Shown here in pieces: positions 1 through 8,534 of a DNA stretch of 64,000 bases (within the stretch, counting starts at the first letter, position 1; each line of letters begins with the position of its first letter). The stretch spans positions 19,038 through 83,037 of the forward strand of contig WTGP01000012.1 of NCBI GenBank assembly GCA_011523505.1. Direction: 5' to 3'. The position numbers and the translations under genes were made by a program. Source of the stretch: Gammaproteobacteria bacterium (GTDB lineage: Bacteria > Pseudomonadota > Gammaproteobacteria > Steroidobacterales > Foliamicaceae). The notes below the pieces were generated by a model. It did not search any database and had not been told where the DNA came from. It was given only the letters and a program-made list of their open reading frames with translations.

Positions 1-282
1 GGAAAAGGGGGAATCTACTGGTATCGCTCCAGCAAGGCCGCGCTGAACATGATGATGGTCGGTGTGGCCGCCGATTCGAAGAAGAAGGGAATTACGGTAG
101 CACTGCTGTCGCCCGGCACCGTCAAGGTGGAAAAGGTTGCCGAAATGGTGGAGCGGGCGGGGCTCAAGGGCTTCATCGAGCCGTCCGAGAGCATTGCCGG
201 CATGATCCAGGTGATCGAGAACCTGACGCCGGAAGATTCCGGCGCTTTCATTCGCTACAACGGCGAGCCCCAGCCCTTCTAG
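1..282 (+). CDS. SDR-family oxidoreductase, 3' part (5' end outside window)
   Basis: This is the C-terminal 93 residues of a short-chain dehydrogenase/reductase, open from the first base of the window. The catalytic Tyr-x3-Lys is present as YRSSKAALN near residue 8, followed by the usual SPG turn (LLSPGTV). The end of the protein (RYNGEPQPF) resembles the C-terminus of the SDR at 21569-22408 (VDGRVLPW), so the two probably belong to the same subfamily. The Rossmann glycine motif lies upstream of the window, so cofactor and substrate cannot be judged. The gene converges on the SDR at 297-1055 with only 14 bases between the stops. Confidence 0.85.
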   Translation, partial: GKGGIYWYRSSKAALNMMMVGVAADSKKKGITVALLSPGTVKVEKVAEMVERAGLKGFIEPSESIAGMIQVIENLTPEDSGAFIRYNGEPQPF

Positions 283-296
283 CGCATGACCGGCGG

Positions 297-1055
297 CTAG
301 AGGAAGGTTACGCCGCCGTCCACCATCAGGGTCTGGCCGGTGGTCATGCGGCTCAAGTCGCTGGCCAGCCACAGAACGGCGCCCACTACATCCAAGCTGT
401 CCAGCGGCCTTCGGATCGCCTGCTGCGAGGTCGTGGCGCCGATGGCCTTGTCATACTTGTCGCCGAAAAACTCCGCTGAAGCCTGCGTTGACACGATGTT
501 CGGCGCGACCGCGTTCACGCGCACGTTGTAGCGCCCCATTTCCCTGGCAAGGCCCCGGGTTAGGCCGATTACCGCGGCCTTGGAAGTGGTGTAGTGAATG
601 ACGTTGGCCATCCCGTAGGTCGCGGCCAGCGAGGCGATATTGATGATGGACCCGCCGTCGCCCGATTTCATGTGCTGCGCGGCTGCCCGGCTGGCCAGCC
701 ATACGCCCTTCACGTTCACCGCCATGGTTGCGTCCCAGAGCTCTTCCTCCACTTCGTCGAATCGCGTGAGCTCAAGGTTGCCCCACCAGCCGGCGTTGTT
801 CACGAGCACGTCGATCCTCCCGTAGGCCTCGGCGGTCCGGGCGGCCATGGCTTCGAGATCGGAAAGCGACGTCACGTCCACCTTCGCGGTCAGGACCTCC
901 GCGCCCTGTTCGCGCGCCAGCGCTTCGCTTTCGTCGCAATCCCTGAGGTCGCAGAGCATCAGGCGTGCGCCCAGGCGGGCGAATTCCACCGCGTAGGCCT
1001 GTCCAAGCCCGCCGGCCGCTCCCGTAATGACTACCGCCCGCCCGTCAAATCGCAT
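297..1055 (-). CDS. SDR-family NAD(P)-dependent oxidoreductase
   Basis: A full-length classical SDR of 252 residues. It shows the N-terminal cofactor motif TGAAGGLG, the NNAG motif, the catalytic Ser in IINIASLAA, and Tyr-x3-Lys as YTTSKAAV, and it ends in the DGGVTFL tail typical of FabG-like members. The ATG at 1055 is chosen because the Rossmann fold starts directly after it (MRFDGRAVVITG); the open frame runs much further upstream but is implausible there. The substrate cannot be assigned; FabG-type ketoreductases, sugar dehydrogenases and hydroxysteroid dehydrogenases share this architecture. It is divergent from the NUDIX gene that starts 51 bases away. Confidence 0.85.
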   Translation of the reverse strand: MRFDGRAVVITGAAGGLGQAYAVEFARLGARLMLCDLRDCDESEALAREQGAEVLTAKVDVTSLSDLEAMAARTAEAYGRIDVLVNNAGWWGNLELTRFDEVEEELWDATMAVNVKGVWLASRAAAQHMKSGDGGSIINIASLAATYGMANVIHYTTSKAAVIGLTRGLAREMGRYNVRVNAVAPNIVSTQASAEFFGDKYDKAIGATTSQQAIRRPLDSLDVVGAVLWLASDLSRMTTGQTLMVDGGVTFL

Positions 1056-1106
1056 CCGGCTGCCCTCAATCTCCGCAAGGAGGCGTGATGCTAGCATCTT
1101 GTCGCC

Positions 1107-1913
1107 ATGTCCGTCGCGAACTCCGCCTCCATTCCCCGCCCGCCTCTGCCTTCCACGACGCTCATGCTGCTTCGCCGGGGCCGCGCCGGACTGGAGGTGC
1201 TGATGCTGCGGCGGATACTCCGGTCCGCTTTCGGCGGGGCGTGGGTGTTCCCGGGCGGCGTGCTGGATCACCAGGACCATGACCGGCGGCTTTACCGCCG
1301 CTGCCTCGGGCTCAACGATGATCGCGCCAGCCGTTTGCTGGCGCTTCGGCGGGACGGACTGGCCTACTGGGTGGCGGCCATTCGCGAAACATTCGAGGAG
1401 GCAGGGTTGCTGCTCGCGGTGAACGGCTGCGGGCAGGGGCGGCGCGCCACGCTTGCCGAACGCAACGCGCTGATTGGCGGCCGGGTCCGGTTTGCCGAGC
1501 TGTGCCGGCGGGCAAACTGGAAACTGCCGGTCGGGCGCATGCACTACGTTTCTCACTGGATAACGCCCAGCGCGGCGCCGAGACGATTCTCGACGCGCTT
1601 TTTCGTGGCGGAGTCGTCGCCCGGCCTGAATGCGCGGGCGGACGGAAGGGAGGTGTTGCAGGCCCGGTGGTTCGAGCCGGACCGGGCGCTGCGGCAGCAG
1701 ATCCCTCTGGCTCATCCGACCCGGCATTTTCTGCGAATATTGCGCGAGATGGGAAATATCGACCGGGCGATTGCGTGGGCGGCTTCCGCGGGCCGCGGTT
1801 CCGTCCCGGTCACCCGCCCGCAGGTGCGGCGAATCGACGGGAAGCTGATGTCCTGTCTGCCGACCGGCGAAGTGCTCGGGCCGTTCCACATGAAGGATTA
1901 CCCGGTGACCTGA
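1107..1913 (+). CDS. NUDIX hydrolase, NUDT19-like
   Basis: A 268-residue NUDIX protein. The Nudix box is split: a glycine part (WVFPGGVLD, about residues 46-54) is separated by about 35 residues from the helix with RETFEEAG (about 94-101). This insertion is typical of the NUDT19/RP2p-like group, some of which hydrolyse CoA or acyl-CoA derivatives. It is the first gene of a tightly packed operon; its TGA overlaps the ATG of the next gene by one base (TGATG). The neighbouring metallo-beta-lactamase of the LACTB2 type and the GNAT gene suggest a small metabolite-repair or CoA-linked set, but no substrate is visible from sequence. Confidence 0.85.
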   Translation: MSVANSASIPRPPLPSTTLMLLRRGRAGLEVLMLRRILRSAFGGAWVFPGGVLDHQDHDRRLYRRCLGLNDDRASRLLALRRDGLAYWVAAIRETFEEAGLLLAVNGCGQGRRATLAERNALIGGRVRFAELCRRANWKLPVGRMHYVSHWITPSAAPRRFSTRFFVAESSPGLNARADGREVLQARWFEPDRALRQQIPLAHPTRHFLRILREMGNIDRAIAWAASAGRGSVPVTRPQVRRIDGKLMSCLPTGEVLGPFHMKDYPVT

Positions 1914-2764
1914 TGCCGGCCGATGCCATCAAGCCCGGGGAACTGGTGGACCTTGCGCCCTCGATCCGGCGACTGACCGCGTTCAATGCCGGGACCATGA
2001 CCGGCCCCGGCACCAACACCTGGGTCCTCGGGGAAAAGGAAATAGCGGTACTGGATCCAGGCCCTGCCTCGCCCCGGCACGTCGAGAACATCGTGGACCA
2101 GGCCCCGGGGGAGGTGCGCTGGATTCTGGTCACCCACACTCACCCCGACCACTCGCCGGGCGCCGCGCTGCTGGCGGAGCTCACGGGCGCTTCGCTGATC
2201 GGCCCGACTCCTCCGCCTGGCGACCGTCAGGATTCGAGTTTTTGTCCCGCCGTGCAGCCGAACGATGGCCAGGAGTTCGACCTGGGCGGTTTTGTGCTTC
2301 GGGCCGTGCATACGCCCGGCCATGCATCCAACCACTTCTGCTGGTGGCACGCGCCGCTGGGCGTGCTGTTCACCGGCGATCACATCATGCAGGGCTCGAC
2401 CGTAGTCATTGCGCCTCCCGACGGCGACATGTGCGCCTACATGGCCTCGCTCGGCCGGCTGCTCGACCTGCCCATCCGCGCCATGGCGCCCGGGCACGGC
2501 CATTGGATCGATCGTCCCAGGGAAGAAATCAGGGGCCTGATTGCGCACCGTGAAAGGCGCGAGGAAAAGGTGGTCTCGGCCATGGATGCGCTCGGCCCCG
2601 CCGCGCTTGAGGCTATCCTTCCCCGGGTGTACGACGACGTGCCCGACCGCCTGCATCCGGTGGCGGCCCTGTCTCTCGAGGCCCACCTTCTGAAGCTTGA
2701 ACGCGAAGGCCGGGCCCGGCGCGAAGGCGACTCCTGGCGGCTTGCGGAAGGCGCGGCGCAGTGA
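1913..2764 (+). CDS. MBL-fold metallo-hydrolase, LACTB2-like
   Basis: A 283-residue metallo-beta-lactamase-fold hydrolase. The dinuclear zinc motif H75-x-H77-x-D79-H80 is intact (THTHPDH), with further metal ligands in VHTPGHA and in FTGDHI, and the late His in APGHGHW. The C-terminal ~70 residues form the helical, winged-helix-like extension seen in LACTB2 and related glyoxalase-II-like proteins. Family members act as nucleases or thioesterases, so the reaction is open. The start is fixed by the one-base overlap with the NUDIX stop; the end overlaps the GTG start of the GNAT gene by four bases, so translation is probably coupled through the operon. Confidence 0.85.
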   Translation: MPADAIKPGELVDLAPSIRRLTAFNAGTMTGPGTNTWVLGEKEIAVLDPGPASPRHVENIVDQAPGEVRWILVTHTHPDHSPGAALLAELTGASLIGPTPPPGDRQDSSFCPAVQPNDGQEFDLGGFVLRAVHTPGHASNHFCWWHAPLGVLFTGDHIMQGSTVVIAPPDGDMCAYMASLGRLLDLPIRAMAPGHGHWIDRPREEIRGLIAHRERREEKVVSAMDALGPAALEAILPRVYDDVPDRLHPVAALSLEAHLLKLEREGRARREGDSWRLAEGAAQ

Positions 2765-3213
2765 GCAAGACCATCATCCGGCCGGCCCGGCCCGCGGACA
2801 CTCCGACGATCGTCCGGTTCAATATCGAGCTGGCCGACGAGTCCGAGGGCTTGCGCCTTGATCCGAAGACGGTCGAGGCCGGCGTGCGCCGGATGTTCTC
2901 CGACCCGGCCCTGGGGCGCTATTTCATGGCCGTTTCCTCCACCGGGGAACGGCTGGGGCAGTTGATGATCACGACCGAGTGGAGCGATTGGCGCAACTGC
3001 ATGATCTGGTGGCTGCAAAGCGTGTATACGGCGCCGGAACACCGGGGCAGCGGCGTGTTCCGGGCGCTCTGCGAACACGTCCTGGGCGAAGCCGGCGAGA
3101 CGGGGTGCCGGGTGCGCCTGTACGTGGAGCGCGACAACAGCCGCGCGATCGCGGCCTACCGGGCCCTGGGGTTCGACCACTGCGGATACGACGTCATGGA
3201 GCATGGCGCATGA
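2761..3213 (+). CDS. GNAT family N-acetyltransferase
   Basis: A 150-residue GNAT protein. The acetyl-CoA pyrophosphate-binding segment is seen as the V-x-x-x-R-G-x-G-like VYTAPEHRGSGVFRAL, and the C-terminal YVERDNSRAIAAYRALGF is the usual end of the fold. It starts with GTG inside the stop of the upstream hydrolase (GTGA) and ends in an ATGA overlap with the next gene, so it is the third cistron of the coupled operon. The acceptor substrate cannot be inferred. Confidence 0.88.
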   Translation: MSKTIIRPARPADTPTIVRFNIELADESEGLRLDPKTVEAGVRRMFSDPALGRYFMAVSSTGERLGQLMITTEWSDWRNCMIWWLQSVYTAPEHRGSGVFRALCEHVLGEAGETGCRVRLYVERDNSRAIAAYRALGFDHCGYDVMEHGA

Positions 3214-3788
3214 CCGTAAGTTTCCCTTCATGGTGCCGCGTCGCGACGCTGGTCAGAAGTGTTGTGGGGTTCAAGGCCGTGTGGCTGTGCACGGTGCTGG
3301 GCGCCGCGGCCGGCGACGTATGGCTCGGCCCGCTGGCGCTGCTGGCCTTTGCAGGCGTGCAGACGTTCCTTTCGGGGAATCGCAGAAGGGAGCTGCTGGT
3401 CCTGGCGAGCGGACTCGCAATGGGCTTGGTCATGGAAACCATCGTGGTGCGGGCGGAATGGGTCAGCTATGCGCCGGGCTGGCCTGATTCGATTCTTGCC
3501 CCGGCCTGGATTCTGGCCTTGTGGGGCGCGTTTTCGCTGATGAGCATCGACGGCCTGGCCTGGCTGCGCGGCAGGCGCATACTGGCCGCCGTCCTGGGCG
3601 CCACCGGGGCGCCGTTTGCGTATTTCTCGGGAATTGTCCTCGGCGCCGGATCGGAGGCCGAGGTCGCCTTCTACGTGACCGTGGGTTTGTTCTATGCGGC
3701 GGCGACGCCGCTGCTGGTCGAATTGGGAGGTGCTTTTAAGGGCGGCGGGGCCGCCCCCGGGGGGAGGAAGAATCCGGGGGCGACCTGA
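3210..3788 (+). CDS. DUF2878-type inner-membrane protein
   Basis: A 192-residue polytopic membrane protein with about six hydrophobic segments, beginning with the FKAVWLCTVLGAA motif that resembles the opening of DUF2878 proteins. Its function is unknown. The ATG overlaps the GNAT stop (ATGA), making it the last gene of the four-gene operon. The C-terminal tail is unusually Gly/Pro-rich (GGGAAPGGRKNPG) and its DNA contains a GC hairpin (GGGCGGC stem at 3740-3746 and 3750-3756). The last residues may therefore be read-through of a spacer rather than a conserved domain. Confidence 0.72.
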   Translation: MTVSFPSWCRVATLVRSVVGFKAVWLCTVLGAAAGDVWLGPLALLAFAGVQTFLSGNRRRELLVLASGLAMGLVMETIVVRAEWVSYAPGWPDSILAPAWILALWGAFSLMSIDGLAWLRGRRILAAVLGATGAPFAYFSGIVLGAGSEAEVAFYVTVGLFYAAATPLLVELGGAFKGGGAAPGGRKNPGAT

Positions 3789-3864
3789 CCCTGGTCCCGG
3801 GATTGGGGGGAGGTCTCTTGGGAGGGGAGAACCGGGAGCAGGGCGCCGCTTGTTTGAGGACGGG

Positions 3865-3981
3865 CTATCCGCCCAGGATGGACCAGAACGCGGCGATCGG
3901 GGCTACCAACGCGACCGCGAACAATACGGCCTCACCACAAACGCCCAGGTTTCCGGCGCTCGTTCTTGAAATCAGTGTCAT
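3865..3981 (-). CDS. Small hydrophobic protein (38 aa), divergent from the response regulator
   Basis: A short reading frame encoding 38 residues: a polar N-terminus of about 17 residues, then one strongly hydrophobic stretch (AVLFAVALVAPIAAFW) likely to span the membrane. It is supported by an excellent Shine-Dalgarno (AAAGGAG) eight bases before the ATG at 3981. An inverted repeat, TGCATC at 3996-4001 and 4009-4014, lies just upstream on the leader. The frame stays open further upstream but would then run into the response-regulator gene. Its position, divergent from a CpxR-like gene across a GTAAC triple site, parallels cpxP next to cpxRA in enterics, though there is no sequence similarity to CpxP. 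Function unknown. Confidence 0.55.
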   Translation of the reverse strand: MTLISRTSAGNLGVCGEAVLFAVALVAPIAAFWSILGG

Positions 3982-4057
3982 GTCTCTTTCTCCTTTGCAT
4001 CTCTTCTTGATGCACTGCACAAGATACGGGCGAAGGCGTTTTTTTCTTCTCGGCAGG

Positions 4058-4082
4058 GTAACGATTCGTAACATTTTGTAAC
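4058..4082. promoter_or_regulatory. Triple GTAAC direct repeat, CpxR/OmpR-type operator
   Basis: Three GTAAC pentamers start at 4058, 4068 and 4078, exactly one helical turn apart with five-base spacers. The enterobacterial CpxR consensus is GTAAA-N5-GTAAA, and OmpR-family dimers bind such 10-bp direct repeats. The site lies between the divergent small ORF and the response-regulator gene, so autoregulation and control of the small ORF are the obvious reading. That the adjacent regulator binds here is inference. Confidence 0.6.
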
Positions 4083-4135
4083 GCGGATTGAATTTCCCTC
4101 GAAATCGGCAAAACCACCCATAAAATCCATAAGCC

Positions 4136-4885
4136 ATGACGGCCCGCATCTTCCTGATCGACGACGACGCAAAGCTCGCCATGCTTCTGCGGGCGTACTT
4201 CAGTCGTTTCGATCTCGAACTCGAGTCCGCGCTGGAAGGCGACACCGGGCTCAGGAAGATGGCGTCCTTCGAACCGGACCTGGTGATTCTCGACGTGATG
4301 CTGCCGGGGCGCGACGGCTTCGAGCTGTGCCGCGAGATTCGCAAGACCAGCAGCGTGCCGATCATCATGCTCACCGCGCGCGGCGACGTGACCGACCGCG
4401 TCGTGGGTCTGGAGGTGGGGGCCGACGATTACGTGCCCAAGCCGTTCGAGCCGCGCGAACTGGTCGCCCGGATTCAGACCATTCTGCGGCGCGTCCAGCG
4501 TTCGTCAACGATGTCGGGAGTGGCGGAACACGGTCCGCTGCGGCTTGACTTCGATCGCCGCGAAGCGCACCTGAACGGCGACCCGCTCGATCTCACGGCC
4601 ATGGAGTTCAACCTCCTGCAACTGCTTGCCGGCGAGCCGGGCCGCGTCTATACGCGCGACGAAATACTCTCGGAACTGCGCGGCATAGAGCCGAACTTTT
4701 TCTCGCGTTCGGTGGACATCAATATCAGCCGTCTGCGCCAGAAACTGGACGACGATCCATCCAATCCCCGCTTCATCCGGACGATTCGCGGCGCCGGCTA
4801 CGTCTTCCTGAAAGGACAGGGCGAAAGCAGTCGCGACCCCGGGAGCGATGACGTGCCGTCCTCAAACACCACGATCGTTCTATGA
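4136..4885 (+). CDS. OmpR-family response regulator, CpxR/RstA-like
   Basis: A 249-residue response regulator. The receiver domain shows the acidic pocket (IDDDAK), phospho-acceptor D53 in VILDVMLPGRDG, Thr in MLTARG and the Lys in VPKPFEP. The C-terminal winged helix (about residues 130-228) has the LTAMEFNLL start, the ELRGIE segment, SRSVDINISRLRQKL recognition helix region and the IRGAGYVF wing, most like RstA/CpxR regulators. A low-complexity tail of about 20 residues follows. Its stop overlaps the ATG of the histidine kinase (ATGA), so the pair is co-translated. No good Shine-Dalgarno precedes the ATG at 4136. Confidence 0.88.
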   Translation: MTARIFLIDDDAKLAMLLRAYFSRFDLELESALEGDTGLRKMASFEPDLVILDVMLPGRDGFELCREIRKTSSVPIIMLTARGDVTDRVVGLEVGADDYVPKPFEPRELVARIQTILRRVQRSSTMSGVAEHGPLRLDFDRREAHLNGDPLDLTAMEFNLLQLLAGEPGRVYTRDEILSELRGIEPNFFSRSVDINISRLRQKLDDDPSNPRFIRTIRGAGYVFLKGQGESSRDPGSDDVPSSNTTIVL

Positions 4886-5934
4886 ATAACCGATTCGCCC
4901 GCGCACTGAATCGGCTGGCGCGCAAGCCGGTGAACGCCTGGCGCTCGCTTCCCGTTCGCCTGATACTGATCTTCTTCGCGAGTTATATCGTCATTACGGC
5001 GTGCACGGTGGCCCTCTTCTGGTTTTTCCCTCCCCGGGGGAATCCGGAGAACATGACCGTCGTGCGTATCCTTGGTTACCCCATGATCGCGGTGGTTTTC
5101 GCCGGCTGCTACCTGGCGGTGCGGCGGCTGTTCTATCCGCTGGAAGACATCCGGCAGGGCACGCGCCGGATCGGGGAAGGGCAGCTCGACTACCGGATCC
5201 CGGTCCGCCGCCAGGACGAGCTCGGCAGGCTGTCGGAACGCATCAATCGCATGGCGGACCAGGTGAAGGGGATGCTGGACGGCCAGCGCCAGTTGCTGCT
5301 GGCCATGAGCCACGAGTTGCGCACGCCGCTGACCCGCGCCCGGCTGGCGCTTGAATTCATCCACGACAAGGACGTGCGCTCGCACCTGGAGTACGACCTG
5401 TCCAGCATGGAACGCATGATCACGGAACTGCTGGAGGGCGAACGCCTGAACACGCAGGGCGGGCGGATGTCGCGCTCGCGGGTCAACCTGAACAAGTTGA
5501 TGGCCGAAGTCCTGCGCGGCGATTTCCCCAACGACCGCCACCGCGTGTCCCTGAGCGTGCCGCCGGCTACGGCACAGCTGAGCGTGAACGCCGCCCGCCT
5601 GAGAATGCTGGTCCGCAACCTGGTGGAGAATGCCCTGCGCTACAACCCCCGGGACGGGATGCCGGTCGAGCTCAGCCTGCGCATGGACGAAGGCGCGGCG
5701 GTAATCCGCGTGCAGGACCACGGTCCCGGAATCGAACCCGAGCACCTGGAACGGGTTACCGGCGCCTTTTACAGGGCCGACCCGTCCCGCGGCGCGGGAA
5801 CCGGACGCCATGGCCTTGGCCTTTACCTGTGCCGCCTGATCGCCGAGGCGCACGGCGGCGAGGTGGAAGTGGCCAGCCCTCCCGGAAGCGGCGCCTGCAT
5901 CACCGCCCGCATACCCGGCGAACCGCCGAACTGA
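4882..5934 (+). CDS. Sensor histidine kinase, CpxA/RstB-like
   Basis: A 350-residue membrane histidine kinase. Two transmembrane segments (about residues 25-47 and 60-82) flank a very short periplasmic loop of only about 12 residues, so it probably senses within or at the membrane rather than through a large periplasmic domain. A HAMP linker follows (LEDIRQGTRRIGEGQLDYRI). H144 in AMSHELRTPLT is the phosphorylated His. The N box (NLVENALRYNP), G1 box (DHGPGIEPE) and G2 box (GRHGLGLYL) are intact. It shares an operon with the upstream regulator. The stimulus is unknown; the Cpx-like operator upstream suggests envelope stress. Confidence 0.88.
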   Translation: MNNRFARALNRLARKPVNAWRSLPVRLILIFFASYIVITACTVALFWFFPPRGNPENMTVVRILGYPMIAVVFAGCYLAVRRLFYPLEDIRQGTRRIGEGQLDYRIPVRRQDELGRLSERINRMADQVKGMLDGQRQLLLAMSHELRTPLTRARLALEFIHDKDVRSHLEYDLSSMERMITELLEGERLNTQGGRMSRSRVNLNKLMAEVLRGDFPNDRHRVSLSVPPATAQLSVNAARLRMLVRNLVENALRYNPRDGMPVELSLRMDEGAAVIRVQDHGPGIEPEHLERVTGAFYRADPSRGAGTGRHGLGLYLCRLIAEAHGGEVEVASPPGSGACITARIPGEPPN

Positions 5935-5962
5935 TTCGGTTTTCCAACGCCGCCCACTTGTG

Positions 5963-5968
5963 CATAAT
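5963..5968 (+). promoter_or_regulatory. Possible -10 element for the TonB-dependent receptor
   Basis: CATAAT (five of six to TATAAT) lies about 42 bases before the receptor ATG; no convincing -35 hexamer is found upstream. Between it and the start are a small stem (CGGTC 5980-5984 with GACCG 5990-5994) and a strong Shine-Dalgarno AGGGAGGA ending at 6004. Confidence 0.3.
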
Positions 5969-6010
5969 TAGCCGGTTGTCGGTCTGCATGACCGATAGGG
6001 AGGACATCCA

Positions 6011-8482
6011 ATGAGATTCAGACTTGCCGTTATTTGCGTCCTTGCTGCGGGCGCGATCATTGCCCCGCGTCCCGCGGTCACGCAGGAAGCCATGCTTGAG
6101 GAAATCATCGTGACCGCCCGCAAGCGCGAGGAGTCCGTGCAGGACATCCCGATCGCGGTCAGCGCCTTTACAGCAAACGACATCCGCGAACTGGGCATCA
6201 GGTCCGTTAACGATATTGCGCTCTACACCCCGGGCTTCTCGTTCCAGTCCGGTTTCGGGCGCAGTTCCAACCAGGACAGGCCGGCCATGCGCGGACAAAC
6301 CACGATCATTAACGGAATTGCCAACGTGAAGGCGGTGTCCACGTTTGTGGACGGCATCTATGTGGGCGGCAAGGTTTCGTCCGTCGATATTGCCAACATC
6401 GAGCGCGTCGAAATCATCAAGGGCCCGCAATCCGCGCAATACGGGCGGGGCACCTACGCCGGCGCCATCAACTACGTAACCCGGCGGCCTTCGGAAGAAC
6501 TGGAAGGCGAAATCACCGTGGGCGGCGCCGAGCACGAATCCTATGAGGTGCAGGGCTGGATCAGCGGCCCGCTGATTGAAGATACCGCCTGGTTCCGGCT
6601 TGCGGCGGGCTACGACCAGTACGGCGGCGAGCACGTCAACACGCTCACCGGTGACGAGGTCAACGAGGAAAAAACCACCAACATATCCGGCAAGCTGTTC
6701 TTCACGCCCAACGAGCGGTTCGAGGCCACGTTGGCGCTGTCCTACCAGAAGGTGGACGACAGCCACCCGGCCCTTGCCCTGCAAGCCCGCGAGCACAACA
6801 ACTGCTGCTTTCGCGGCGAGTCCACCGGAAGCCCGATCATTACCGGCGTGACCGGCCCCAGGGCGCGCGAGTACTACATTGGCGAGGCCCTGCGCAATCT
6901 GCCGGTGGCCCTCAATACCGCGGAACTTGATTCCGACACCGGCGCGGGCAACCGCCTGGATCGGATTACCGCTTCGCTGACCATGCACTACGACCTGGCC
7001 AACGATTGGCGCGTGTCCAGCCTCACCGGCCTGATCGACGACGAGTCCGAAACGGGCCTTGACGGAACCTACGGCGGCTACGATTTCGGGGTGGCCTGGG
7101 TTAACGGTTACCCGCCTTTCCTGCGTCCCGGCCTGGGCCGGTTATTTTGCGTAACAATCGGCTTCTGCGGCCAATTCAATCGCATACTTGGCAACGACCA
7201 GTCCGACTTCTCCCAGGAACTCCGGCTTTCGTCTCCCTCCGACCGCGCATTTCGGGCCACCATCGGCCTCTACTACTACCGGGGCAAGCAACACGAATAC
7301 CGAGACGACAAGGTGATGACGGAATCGGCCGCGGCCCTCAGCGACCTGTACGGCTGGGGTCTGGTGGCCAGGACAGTGTCGCCCAACTCCACCATCGACT
7401 ACGACGACGTCACCAACACGGCCGTTTTCGCTGCCCTCGAATGGGACTTGAGCGACAAGTGGACCGCCACGGCCGAGGCGCGCGCCGCGACCGATGAAAT
7501 AACGCTTGCCGTTTATGAACCCGGCGGGGCAACGCTACGCGGCCGCTACGAAGCCGAGTTCGATTCCGTCAATCCAAGATTCACGCTGAGCTACAAGGCG
7601 AATGAGAACGCGAATCTGTATCTGAATATCGCCAAGGGTTCCAAGCCCGGCGACTTCAACACCCAGGTTCCGACCGGCGCGGACGGCAGCCCCGATGAAT
7701 CCTTCCGCGCCGTGGACGAAGAAGTCGCCTGGAACTACGAAGCGGGATACAAAACGCTGCTGATGGACGGCAGGACGGCGCTCAACGTGGCCGCCTATCT
7801 GACTGAAGTGACCGACCAGCAGTTCACGACCGTGATCGAGACGCCCACCGGGGGCAGCGCGTCGCTGCTCGACAACGTGGGCGAGACCCGCGTTGCCGGC
7901 CTGGAGGTTGATCTTCAGACGGCGCTGACCGACCAGTTGGTCGTGAATATCGGCTATGCCTGGACCAACGCGGAGATTCAGGAATACGTCAATATCGATC
8001 AGGCGGACCTTAACGGCGCCAACGGCTCGCGTCGCGACCTGGCCCGCCTTGGCTCGGTGGCAGGCCAAAAAGTGCCGCGGATACCCGAGCACATGGCCTC
8101 TGTGGTGGCGCGCTACAGCGGCAACGCCATGGCGAGTGGCTTTGCCTGGTTCTTCACCGGAGACGTCGTTTACGAAGGCTCGCGCTTTTCGCAAATCCAC
8201 AACCTGATCGAAACCGGTGCGCTCACCCGGGTTGGCTTGCGAATCGGCGTTCGTCGCGACAACCTGGAAATCGCTCTTTGGGGCAAGAACCTGTTCGATG
8301 ACGACACTCCTCTCGACATCCTGCGCTACATCGACCGGCGCTCCGGCGGTTTGCCCAGCCACGCGCGCATCCCCGGCTATGTCCCCGGCGAACTGGGCAA
8401 TCCGTCCAGCACCCCGCGCGGCTTCGCCATCTCGCTGCCCCGCGGCCGCCAGATGGGCGTAACCGTCACCTACGGTTTCTGA
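6011..8482 (+). CDS. TonB-dependent outer-membrane receptor
   Basis: An 823-residue receptor. An N-terminal signal peptide (hydrophobic core about residues 5-22) is followed by the TonB box and plug start EEIIVTARKREESVQDIP, typical of the large proteobacterial receptors often annotated for complex organic substrates rather than classical siderophores. The plug contains VERVEIIKGPQSAQYGRG, and the barrel ends in the terminal aromatic motif VTVTYGF. The start has a strong Shine-Dalgarno (AGGGAGGA). Immediately downstream, on the same strand, lie the Rieske oxygenase and sterol methyltransferase homologue, so uptake of their substrate is a reasonable hypothesis. The ligand is not deducible from sequence. 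Confidence 0.9.
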   Translation: MRFRLAVICVLAAGAIIAPRPAVTQEAMLEEIIVTARKREESVQDIPIAVSAFTANDIRELGIRSVNDIALYTPGFSFQSGFGRSSNQDRPAMRGQTTIINGIANVKAVSTFVDGIYVGGKVSSVDIANIERVEIIKGPQSAQYGRGTYAGAINYVTRRPSEELEGEITVGGAEHESYEVQGWISGPLIEDTAWFRLAAGYDQYGGEHVNTLTGDEVNEEKTTNISGKLFFTPNERFEATLALSYQKVDDSHPALALQAREHNNCCFRGESTGSPIITGVTGPRAREYYIGEALRNLPVALNTAELDSDTGAGNRLDRITASLTMHYDLANDWRVSSLTGLIDDESETGLDGTYGGYDFGVAWVNGYPPFLRPGLGRLFCVTIGFCGQFNRILGNDQSDFSQELRLSSPSDRAFRATIGLYYYRGKQHEYRDDKVMTESAAALSDLYGWGLVARTVSPNSTIDYDDVTNTAVFAALEWDLSDKWTATAEARAATDEITLAVYEPGGATLRGRYEAEFDSVNPRFTLSYKANENANLYLNIAKGSKPGDFNTQVPTGADGSPDESFRAVDEEVAWNYEAGYKTLLMDGRTALNVAAYLTEVTDQQFTTVIETPTGGSASLLDNVGETRVAGLEVDLQTALTDQLVVNIGYAWTNAEIQEYVNIDQADLNGANGSRRDLARLGSVAGQKVPRIPEHMASVVARYSGNAMASGFAWFFTGDVVYEGSRFSQIHNLIETGALTRVGLRIGVRRDNLEIALWGKNLFDDDTPLDILRYIDRRSGGLPSHARIPGYVPGELGNPSSTPRGFAISLPRGRQMGVTVTYGF

Positions 8483-8492
8483 CCATACTCCC

Positions 8493-8520
8493 GGGGGAGG
8501 GCATCCCGCCGCCCTCCCCC
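8493..8520 (+). terminator. GC-rich hairpin after the TonB receptor gene
   Basis: A perfect 10-bp stem (8493-8502 with 8511-8520) and an 8-base loop lie 10 bases after the receptor stop codon. There is no T-run after it, so it is at best a weak or factor-assisted terminator or an mRNA-end stabiliser. Confidence 0.45.
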
Positions 8521-8534
8521 CCGGCAACCCGGGA

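Noticed and set aside
1056..1889. N-terminal extension of the SDR at 297-1055 into a 530-residue protein
   Set aside because: The extra sequence is low-complexity and overlaps the NUDIX gene; the Rossmann fold begins exactly at ATG 1055.
3740..3756. GGGCGGC/GCCGCCC hairpin as a terminator of the NUDIX operon
   Set aside because: It lies inside the coding region before the stop codon and has no T-run.
3982..4374. Longer version of the small membrane ORF (169 residues)
   Set aside because: It would overlap the response-regulator gene; the strong Shine-Dalgarno sits before the internal ATG at 3981.
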